Shown here: positions 53,610 to 64,000 of the stretch, in pieces
Layout of the letters: the number at the start of each line of letters is the position of its first letter
Numbering within the stretch: position 1 is the first letter of the stretch
Assembly (NCBI GenBank): GCA_963691815.1
Contig: OY829656.1
Location: 4,900,048 to 4,964,047, forward strand
Reading direction: 5' to 3'
DNA from: Echiichthys vipera
Lineage: Eukaryota > Chordata > Actinopteri > Perciformes > Trachinidae
Length of the DNA stretch: 64,000 bases
Position numbers and translations under genes: made by a program
The notes under the pieces: generated by a model
Seen by the model: only the letters and a program-made list of their open reading frames with translations
Database searches by the model: none
What the model was told of the DNA's origin: nothing

Positions 53610-53666
<57 letters not shown>

Positions 53667-53807
53667 AATTTGGAAACACACACGGTTTCTCACAAACACA
53701 AACACTCCCACACACACAAACACACATTTTCACTTGGTATTTTTGTTGCAAACATTCACACTAACACACACTTTCTCTGTCAAGATCTGTCGAACAAACA
53801 TGCACAA

Positions 53808-53856
<49 letters not shown>

Positions 53857-53870
53857 CACACACACACACT
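53610..53870. repeat. (CA)n cluster
   Basis: Pure CA at 53610-53661, CA-rich interrupted sequence between, and a second CA run at ~53812-53868. The long open frames over it are artefacts of CA codons. Confidence 0.93.
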
Positions 53871-54597
53871 CTGCTCCGTGGGGACAGTGCCCTGCTTCCA
53901 CCCTTCGCCCACGCTCCTGCGGGCCGTCGAGGCTCTGGGGGGTTTTTGGTTTTGTGTTTCGTGGCTCGGGGTGTCAGCCGGGGGTCCAGCGACTCGGCAG
54001 ACCCCACCACGCCGATTAATCATCTGTCATCTGCAGTTTTTGTTAATATGGATCTTTGTCTTCGTCCTCAAACGGCGCCCGGGTCCGGACGGCCGGGCTG
54101 CTTACCGCCTGCCGCCTTTTTACAGCCCGAAAAACAACAAAACTGCCTTTTCCTGCAGCTTTCTTTATCAGAGACGAAGGCTCCGCGCGGTCGTCTGCTG
54201 CTCGAGCCGAGCGTGTGACCTCTGAGACCTCACACTGACACCTCGCTTTTGTGGCGTCAAAAATACTGGAGCAGTGACAAAGCAATAGGTCGCGTTTGAA
54301 GATTTGCACCTCAGACTCTAAACGTCTTTCACGCCGTCCTGCACGGTCTGATGCTAACTGCTGCGAGCTGCAGTGATCCGTGCTCCTCGTGCACTTCTTC
54401 AGACTCGATGAAAGCATCTCTGAGACATCGTCTGAGAGGTTAAGAAGACTTTGCTTTGGTCATCAACCAACTTTGGTGTCCTGTTGTTGCACTTTCCCTT
54501 CGTACCTTTGTTATTTTAAACACGGACGCATCAATGAACGGGCCGACCGAGCACAGACCCTTGGACCTATAACCTCATAAAATGTTGCTGAAAAACC
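53871..54597. other. Intergenic, nothing recognised
   Basis: GC-richer at 53880-54210 but no splice-framed coding sequence. Confidence 0.35.
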
Positions 54598-54782
54598 CCC
54601 AAAGAGAGGTCCAGTCCCAGCCTGGTCCTGGTCCTGGTCCTGGTCCAGTCCCAGCCTGGTCAGTTGCGCACATGAACTGATGAAGCCTCTTGGATGAGAG
54701 GTGAAACGTCTTCCTAGACAAACAACCAAGTCCAGTTACTTTTGACTGAATTTGCTTTGAGGAGAACGACGACCTGGACACC
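54598..54782 (+). mobile_element. Retroelement-like repeat with hammerhead-like core (plus copy)
   Basis: Partner of 14577-14760. Contains a GGTCCTGGTCCTGGTCC block, GAACTGATGAAGCCTCTTGG at 54674-54693, GAGAGGTGAAACGTCTTC, and TTGACTGAATTTGCTTTGAG. The two copies are 40 kb apart in opposite orientation. Confidence 0.65.
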
Positions 54783-54799
54783 GGAGAACGTTCAGAGGC

Positions 54800-55335
54800 C
54801 ACAGAGAGATGCTAAATGACCACAAATATACACAAAATGACTAAAAATGACCACGAAGGGACAAAAAAATGACTATACAGCTGTTCAGTCTGATGTAACA
54901 CCCTTTCAAAATAAGATTTCCGGGTCCAAACGCTCCGTTGAGACAAAACAGACACAACGGACGAACATGTGAACGATTACGATCCCCTCTTTCTTCAGTT
55001 ACACGTCTTTTTCATCCATAAGAAAGAGGTAAAATGATAATTATGTTGTTTTTAAAGACTCAGATCTGTTCAAATGTTGAACAGTTCTAGAAATACTCGA
55101 CGCTCAGAGCGGTTTGGACCAGAAACCCTATTTTGAAAGGGTGTTACGTCACTTCTTCACAGCCGGATAAGGATGCAAAACGACCACGAAGAGACAAAAA
55201 CGATGACACAGAAGCGTAAAATAACTAAAATCGATGCATAACAATCACAAAAGCATAAAAATGGACGTAAAATGACCACAAGGAGAAACAAAACGACTCC
55301 AGAACGACTAAAAGTCTTTGAATGACGGTGTTTGC
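54800..55335 (-). repeat. Inverted copies of the TTTTGTGTCTC repeat
   Basis: AAATGACTAAAAATGACCAC and GACCACGAAGAGACAAAAAC are reverse complements of the 2990-5335 units. Present at 54800-54870 and 55165-55330. Confidence 0.6.
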
Positions 55336-56029
55336 TCCCGTGCAGACGGAGCGGGGGCCTCTTACATGTCTGTGCCCAGGGGCCCATTGTCTCATGATAC
55401 ATAGATGAATTAAAGACCGTGTTTTAAGCCGATTTTACCGGATTAGTTTGATCTTTCACTCGTGTTTGTTCGCAGGTATCAATAAACTGTAGTTTCATTC
55501 TTACTCTGGCTGTTGTGCACTTTCTGCCTCAACAGCTCCAGGTCTGATCTCTGTTTTTGTCGATCAAAGATGCTCAGACTTATAAAAAAACACCATAAAT
55601 CATATTAATTTTCTTTTCCGTTGGTGCCAGGACGGTAGGTGGTGTCTTTTTGTCTTTTTTAAAATGGTGGATGACTCATTTAGGATGTAAACACTTCATT
55701 TAGGAGTTAAAATCAAGAGTTAGAGTACGAATGAAAGTTGTATCCACCGACGTCTGATGAGAGTTTAACCCGACGACGGGAAACTCTGAGAAATCCTTGA
55801 TGAAGCTGCAGATGAGTCGGTAGTTTGGGAGTTTTTTTAATTTTTAAAATGGTGGATGACTCATTTAGGATGTAAACTCTTCGTTTAGGAGTTAAAATCA
55901 AGAGTTAGATCGTGAATAAAAGTTGTATCCACCGACGTCTGATGGAAACTCTGAGAAATCCCTCATGAAGCTGCAGATGAGTCGGGAGTTCTGGAGGTTT
56001 TTCTGCCGATGAACCCCCGAAAAACCAAA
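55336..56029. other. Intergenic with a ~180-bp direct duplication
   Basis: 55660-55830 and 55845-56005 are direct repeats (AAATGGTGGATGACTCATTT, GTTGTATCCACCGACGTCTG, AAGCTGCAGATGAGTCGG). No gene. Confidence 0.6.
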
Positions 56030-56260
56030 GCGTCAATAGAAGCGATTGCATATTCATGGGGAATGTATTGACTGCTGAGTGTCGGATAATAGACAGGCGC
56101 GTCAGGGAGCGTGGAGCCGCACTGAATGGCCTCCACATTATCTCCGGGGCCCAGATTGTGTCCTCGGTTACTCTCGCGGCCCGTCGGCCGATCAAACGAG
56201 GATAATTAGCTCCACTTTTATGCAATAAATCCAGATCAAATGAGCCAGATTATCTAATAT
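56030..56260. promoter_or_regulatory. Candidate conserved non-coding element
   Basis: Non-repetitive, balanced composition, rich in homeobox- and TCF-like words: ATTCATGGGGAATG, CACATTATCTCC, GATCAAACGAGGATAATTAG, TTTATGCAATAAATCC, GATCAAATGAG. It lies ~5 kb upstream of egr2 in the direction where Krox20 enhancers are expected. Conservation was not tested. Confidence 0.3.
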
Positions 56261-57249
56261 CCAAACCTCATCCAATGATCTACAAGAACGCCGTCGAACC
56301 CTCGTTCTGTGTTCAGCGTCCGGAAGCGTCACCGTGACACAAACTTTCTGATTTAGCACCAAAACGAACGCAGACGTTTGTGCTGATTCAGCAAAAAAGC
56401 CACGGAAACAAAAGAAATGTTGGCAAAAACAGTAAAGCTGCAAACTTAAAGATGTTAATTCACGTTAGAAAAAGAATCAAGGTTGTTTTTTTTACCAGAC
56501 TCAGAAAAAAGCAGAAGATTTAAAAAGATTAAAGCTGAAACAGGTGAAATACGCACCGACGTTAAACCATGTGATAACTTGTTACTTGTGATTAATAAAC
56601 AGATATTAAAGTGTTCTCGTCGCTGCTTTTCTGCTGCTAAATGAGAATAAATTGCTTTTTTAATTAAAATAAACAAAGGAAACTATTTTAGGTTTCAGTC
56701 CGGAGCATCTACACTCTTGTTTTTTAGCATCGACTGAATCTCTCGTAAATAAGCTTTTTAAAAGAGTTTGATTTCAATTCAAACCTGATTAAACTTTTAA
56801 TTCATGTTTATTTTTTATTATTATCCACTAAAGAACTTCCACGTTATCAGTGTTTTGGGTCGTTTTGTTACAAGAAGCAAATAATTGTAATGAAACCGTG
56901 AGAAAAGAGGTAAAAACTACATTAAATCAAAGTATTTACGTTTGCGCTGCCTTTTCATTTACAAGTGCCTTCATGAATGAATTAATTAATTAATGAATGA
57001 ATTTTATTTTTTGTTCTACATCAGATGTTAAATAAATAAAATGACATTATATTTTGACAATTTCAACCAAAAAAAGGATTAAAGGGGCTGAAGCAACTTT
57101 ATGAGCCCACCCTCACATCACACTTCTGTTTAAAAACAACATGTTTAATTATATTTAAACTTATATTTGATTAAAAGTATATTTACTTTTATCTAATTAA
57201 ATGAAATCATTGACTTACTTTATATACATTTAACCATAATATACATATA
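56261..57249. other. Intergenic; direct duplication with 57720-57950
   Basis: 56745-56965 (AAATAAGCTTTTTAAAAGAG, TTATCCACTAAAGAACTTCC) is repeated at 57726-57915, so the CA-rich block lies between two copies. No gene. Confidence 0.55.
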
Positions 57250-59534
<2,285 letters not shown>

Positions 59535-59829
59535 TCTGCCGCAAAATCGTCTTTTTCGACACTTACATTCATCAAATAAGCCATCGAGAAAGTTTCGTGT
59601 TTAAACTATTAACAGAGAAATCAGGGAGAGAAGCAGCAACAGCGTAGTTAGTGAAGCCAGAGTTTATTAAAAGAGTGTTTTAAAGACTTACCTACTGGCC
59701 CCTGTACCAGCTCCTCTCATAGTAAAGTCCATTACAGTGGAAGGAGCCCATTGGTGCTTTGTTGTGTGTGTAGGGACTCTTCTCATGCTGCTGCAGAGGT
59801 TTGCTGTTATTTTCAGCAGTATTAGTGGT
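59535..59829. mobile_element. Foldback element, copy D (deleted)
   Basis: Short left arm (internal deletion), full centre with ACTTACCTACTGGCCCC, and a right arm cut at CAGCAGTATTAGTGGT, where a reversed MITE fragment begins. Confidence 0.8.
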
Positions 59830-60061
59830 CGAGTCGACAAGACGCACAAAAACTCCGAGGTCTACGGAAAGATCTGGAAACAAAGCCACACATCGCCATG
59901 ACGTCATCAATGCGTGTGACGTGTTACGGTGTGATGACGTATAGGCAGCAAGAAGCATTCTCCGAGGCCCAGGTAGTGTGAGTACAAACGGGCCTGGAGG
60001 GGGGGACAAGGACCCTAAAGCACGGGGCACGGGACGGAGGCACAGTGGGAGGGCGCCCTAA
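59830..60061 (-). mobile_element. hAT-like MITE fragment, reversed
   Basis: Reverse complement of about 1326-1555 (GTCGACAAGACGCACAAAAA ... CACAGTGGGAGGGCGCCCT). It is fused to foldback copy D. Confidence 0.85.
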
Positions 60062-60609
60062 CACACGAAAACAAACACAACCTTTATAGACTTAACTTAC
60101 TTTATCGACTTATTCTAACAAAAGAGCGTTCATAACCCCAAATTTTAGCTTCCAGACACTGGAGTTAATGTTCATTTTTAAGACCCTCAGTGGTCCCTGA
60201 ATGAATGTGTGTGTGCGTACGTGTGTGTGTGTAACAGAGCAAAAAGGGCAACCCCCTCGTGCTCCTCAGGGGGCCGTGTGGGCGGACGGTCCTCAGCAGA
60301 TGGATTGCTGCTCGCCACTGGTCACTTCATGAACCTGCAGCAGATTCAGAATATTAATATTTATATTTTCGCTTTATTTCTTTCAATGATTTATTTTTTA
60401 ATATGATTTTAAAGCAGTATTTTAAACGTTTCGTTTTTTGAGGAGAGAGAGACTGAAATGTGTCTTTTTAGGCGACGTTCGTCTCTACAGTTTGGATCTT
60501 TTGTGTCTCATTTATAAGATATTATTATATATAGATATTATTTTACATTGTCATTATTTAAATAGAAATTCATGCAGTTATTTGTTTGCATGACGTGATC
60601 AACATGAAT
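60062..60609. other. Intergenic, nothing recognised
   Basis: No gene. A short TG tract at ~60205-60232. Confidence 0.4.
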
Positions 60610-61681
60610 GTAGAGCAGAGATTCTCCTATTTATTTATTTATACATTCATTTTTTTATTCTTCTATTTATTCATGCATTTATTCATTTATTCCTCTATTT
60701 TTTATACATTTATTTATGCATTTGTTTATTTAATCTTGAGTTTATTTACACATGTATTCATGCATTTATTTATTTATTTATTTATTATTTATTTATACCA
60801 GTATTCATTCATACATTTATTTATTTACTAATGTATTTATTTTATTTATAGCCGTGTTTATTTATTCTTGTATTTATTTATTCTTGTATTTATTTATTCT
60901 TGTATTTATTTATACATTTATTAATGGCATTTATTTATTTATTAATGTATTTTATTCATTTATTTCTGTATTCATTACTATATTTATTTAATTTGCATGC
61001 ATTTATATATTTATCCCTGTATTTATTTATACATACATTTATGCATTTATTTTTTATTCCTTATGTATTCTTGTATTTATTTATACATGTATTTATTTAT
61101 TTATTCTTGTATTTATTTATTAATGTATTTATTTATTCTTGTATTTATTCATAAATGTATTAATTTATTAATTCTTTGTATTTATTCATAAATGTATTTA
61201 TGCTTGTATTCATTTATTAATTCTTGTATTTATTTATAAATGTATTTATTTATTCTTCTATTTATTTATTTATTAATGTAATAATTTATTTATTATTGTA
61301 TTTATTTATAAATGTATTTATTAATTTATTCCTGTATTTATTTATTCCTGTATTTATTTATTCTTCTATTTATTTATTAATTAATGTAATAATTTATTTA
61401 TTATTGTATTTAATAACAAATTTATTTATTGATTTATTCCTGTATTTATTTATAAATGTATTTATTGATTTGTTCCTGTATTTATCTATAATTGTATTTC
61501 TTAATTATTCTTGTATTTATTTATAAATGTCTTTATTTATTTTTGTATTTATTTTTTATGTATTTATTTATTGATTTTTGTATTTATTTTTTATGTATTT
61601 ATTTATTTATTATTGTATTTATTTTTTCATATATTTATTTATTATTGTAATTATTTATAAATGTATTTCTTTACTGAGACT
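60610..61681. repeat. TTTA/TTTATTC tetranucleotide-type array
   Basis: About 1.07 kb of TATTTATTTATTCTTGTATT-type repeats ending TTTCTTTACTGAGACTGAAG. The end resembles the GAGACTT end of the AATA/TTTA elements, but the left inverted half and the core are missing. Tyr/Ile/Phe/Leu open frames across it are artefacts. It ends ~130 bp before the KIF11 promoter. Confidence 0.9.
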
Positions 61682-61734
61682 GAAGTCGTGTTTCTTCCTC
61701 CGCACCTTTTTAATGTTCAGCCGTTTCCTCTGTC

Positions 61735-61746
61735 GCCACCTGCTGG
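61735..61746 (-). promoter_or_regulatory. CTCF-like motif near KIF11 promoter
   Basis: The minus strand reads CCAGCAGGTGGC, a match to the CTCF core consensus. It lies between the TTTA array and the KIF11 CCAAT boxes. Confidence 0.4.
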
Positions 61747-61808
61747 AAACATTACGTCATTTCTACTACGGTGACTTCCCGTGATGCTCCGCGCCGAAGC
61801 CTTTCTGA

Positions 61809-61879
61809 CCAATGGCGTCGTTTGTTTGGCCGGTACTCTCCTCTGATTGGCTGAGGCAAATTTAAAAGTACTGTTTGAA
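61809..61879 (+). promoter_or_regulatory. KIF11 cell-cycle promoter (two CCAAT boxes and CHR)
   Basis: CCAAT at 61809-61813, inverted CCAAT (ATTGG) at 61846-61850 and TTTGAA at 61874-61879. Paired NF-Y sites followed ~24 bp later by a CHR (TTTGAA) is the layout of G2/M genes bound by DREAM and MMB-FOXM1. It lies directly upstream of the KIF11 5'UTR exon. Confidence 0.7.
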
Positions 61880-61899
61880 AAGGTTCTCGTCTTGAGTTT

Positions 61900-62045
61900 T
61901 TAGTGCGCCAGAGGAGCTTCCTGTCGTCACACCGTGGTCACAAGAGGAGGCAGAGGACGATAACTATCGTTTTTAAACCGTTATTAGAGGTGGAAACAAT
62001 AAACGGATACTTTTGTAACAGGAGAGGAAGAAAAACCGGGATTCG
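61900..62045 (+). other. kif11: Probable KIF11 non-coding first exon
   Basis: Ends at a perfect donor (TCG/GTAAGT at 62045/62046). The intron 62046-62159 ends CTCTCTCTGTAG. The 5' boundary is estimated from the promoter motifs. Confidence 0.55.
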
Positions 62046-62161
62046 GTAAGTTCCGGTGCTAGTTTAAGAGCTAAGCTAGCATGCTAACATGTTGTTGTGG
62101 CAGTTCAACGTTGTTAAGTGTGTGAAGTTACTTAGTTACTGACTCTTCTCTCTCTGTAGAC

Positions 62162-62235
62162 ATGACTTCGCACAACCTGAGCGGGTTGAAACGGGACGAA
62201 AAGGGCCGAAACATCCAGGTGGTGGTCCGATGCAG
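62162..62235 (+). CDS. kif11: Kinesin family member 11 (Eg5), first coding exon; gene continues beyond window
   Basis: KIF11/Eg5 is the homotetrameric plus-end kinesin-5 that pushes spindle poles apart in mitosis. The ATG is 2 bp after the acceptor at 62159. It encodes MTSHNLSGLKRDEKGRNIQV then VVRCR, split by donor CAG/GTACGG. EKG[KR]NIQVVVRCR is the start of the Eg5 motor domain and is nearly invariant. The motor, neck, stalk and tail lie to the right, outside the window. Confidence 0.9.
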
Positions 62236-64000
62236 GTACGGACATGAACAGTGACAGTAAAACAGAGGTTTAAGTGCCGTAAATTAGCATCACTGCTGTG
62301 TCACTGTAAAGATAAAAGCGTCTTAATGCACCAGAGGTCAAGTTTTCATACCGCAGAACGGCCCAGTTTACATTAATGTGTGTGTGTGTTTGGTTATGTT
62401 ATGTTATGATAGTTTATGTGTTTAGCATAATTCAACAGCAAGGTCATTTAATTTGCAACACATCAAACATTAAAAGCGTTGGGAAGAAACACAATTGGAA
62501 AGACAGTTAAAGTCAATTAGAATTATAAAAATGTATAAGAAAAGTGTTGGAAAAACATCCAATGACATTTGTGTAATATCAGTTAAAGATCATTGAAAGC
62601 ATTAAATCAATTCTGTATCATTTTCCAGACATGTAATGAAGTTAAAGTGCAGTTAGGGCAGTTTTTATAAATGATTTTGTTTACTGAAAACAGAAAAATC
62701 CTCAGTCTCTTTTAAAAGAACTGAGTTGCAGCTCACATCACATCACTCACATCACCTGCAGTTTCAAAAGTGATTAAATCTGTTATCTAAGTGTAGGGGA
62801 GTAGAAAAGTAGCACTAAAAATCTCCTGAAATGTGTGTGAGGTGTTTTAATTAACAGTGTATGTTGGCTTTGTTACTGAAACTGTAACTTACTGCTGCTA
62901 CACTCCACTGTGCCATACTGTCACTTAGTTCTGTAGGAAATGCTGCTACACTTTAACACTGTTATCACTTATCGCTCCTTATCACTTATTTAGTTTGTAC
63001 TTAGTTCATTTCAGTATGCTGCTAAACTGCACGCTGCGTATTATTGTATATTGTATAAACCTGCGTTTAACCTCAATGTCTGTTGCACTCTGTCACACTT
63101 AGTTATTGTTTGATTTATTTGATGTTAGCTTTCTTTTGATTTATTTTATGTTAGCTTATTGTTACTCTGATCCTTTCCCATCTTTGTATTGAAACCGTTG
63201 CACTTTCATCATCATTTCCCTCGGGATAAATAAATAAAGCTTCTTGAATCTTGAAGCTTGAAACAGGAAAGTGAAAAACTACTTCTGTGGGTCAAATTTC
63301 TGTTGAAATTTCGTAGGTGTTTTAATCAAATTTCCATTTAGTAAGTAGCTCAAAATATCCCCCAAAATGTGTGTGAAGGCTTTAAATGTCAGCTTTTTGG
63401 TTCACAAATGGAGCAAGTAGCACCGCTGCAGCGTAACGACACTTTCCATGAAAAGTGACATTTCTTCTCACAACACTGATGAAAACAAACTCGGCTAAAA
63501 GACCAATTTGAAGCTTGTTTTGCTGCCGACTCTTTGCATCTTCGAACACACAGAGCTGTATTCGTGCCATGTTTTGTGCTGATGATCACATTTCTTTGTA
63601 TTATCTCCTTTAAAAATACCATTTAAACTTTTATTTTTAGTACATTTCCAAAGTAAAGGCCTGAAATTGTGACACTAATCATTCTGTGTCCGTTTTCGCG
63701 TTTTTGTTCACGTATAACTCAGGGTTCGTTCAGGTGTTTAAATCTTCATGTTAAATGTTTTCTAGGTTTGAAAAGGCTTAAACTTGCATCTGCATTTCTT
63801 TCACAAATGGCTTTATAAAATAAATATCATTTAATTTCTTATCCTTCTGGTTTATGAAACAGTTTGGGTCCTTTTATAGCGTAACAACTTCCCTTTAAAT
63901 ATGATTTGAATGGGAAAAATAAAGGTGAAAATATACTTTTCAATATCTATATGAAGTCGTAGAAACAGTTGCTGGAAAGTGCTGAAAAAGCATGAAAATG
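62236..64000 (+). other. kif11: KIF11 intron (partial)
   Basis: No further motor-domain exon appears before the window ends. Its repeats include a retroposon-like tail near 63200-63255 (CATTTCCCTCGGGATAAATA AATAAAG) and the MITE copy from 63718. Confidence 0.7.
63718..64000. mobile_element. CAGGGTTCGT MITE, copy cut by window edge
   Basis: CAGGGTTCGTTCAGGTG, TTTGAAAAGGCTTAAACTTG and GCATCTGCATTTCTTTCAC follow the order of the copy at 26920-27246. Confidence 0.6.

Noticed and set aside
53352..54225. 288- and 230-aa frames with His-Thr repeats
   Set aside because: Driven by CA repeats; no supported splice sites or domains.
59692..60030. 112-aa minus frame similar to the frame at 1355-1561
   Set aside because: The similarity is real but is DNA-level repeat (MITE) homology; the frame crosses the junction with a foldback element.

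Overview
This is vertebrate nuclear DNA, most likely from a spiny-rayed (percomorph-type) teleost. Genes are split by GT-AG introns, gene density is low, CA/TG microsatellites and foldback or hAT-like miniature transposons are abundant, and two tRNA-headed SINEs are present. The proteins match vertebrate families with teleost-style changes. No bacterial operon, CRISPR array or rRNA/tRNA gene was seen. Family names come from recognising the translations, not from a database search.

Layout. (1) 4.27-12.23 kb, plus strand: six 3' exons of a cytosolic sulfotransferase (sult6b1-like). The first coding exon is not visible, and the donor of the second visible exon has lost its invariant G. (2) 17.94-21.42 kb, plus: complete five-exon CDS of ZNF365 (472 aa). 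(3) 43.34-44.10 kb, plus: intronless ADO, the cysteamine/N-terminal-cysteine thiol dioxygenase. (4) 49.65-50.95 kb, minus: two-exon EGR2/Krox20 (393 aa, three C2H2 fingers), with a CRE and SRF (CArG) sites upstream as expected for an immediate-early gene. (5) 61.8-62.24 kb, plus: promoter, 5'UTR exon and first coding exon of KIF11 (Eg5 kinesin), which runs out of the window. ZNF365(+), ADO(+), EGR2(-) is the same order and orientation as on human 10q21, so this is an ancient syntenic block. KIF11 and the sulfotransferase are not neighbours there in human.

The rest (over 90%) is introns and intergenic DNA, much of it repeats: a four-copy foldback family; a hAT-like MITE found twice joined to that foldback; a deleted hAT transposon and a deleted pogo/Tigger transposon, each keeping the start of a transposase; a MITE holding a 55-bp minisatellite that was itself split by a retroposon carrying a small membrane-protein ORF; elements made of AATA/TTTA arrays with inverted ends; a 33-bp minisatellite with higher-order structure; and 16-, 31- and 52-bp minisatellites. 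The genes do not form a pathway; they are neighbours by synteny. The observations most worth checking are the broken sult6b1 donor, TG repeats in place of polypyrimidine tracts at sult6b1 acceptors, a hammerhead-like core shared by two copies of one repeat, the nested 22.8-25.0 kb element, and the cell-cycle and immediate-early promoter architectures.
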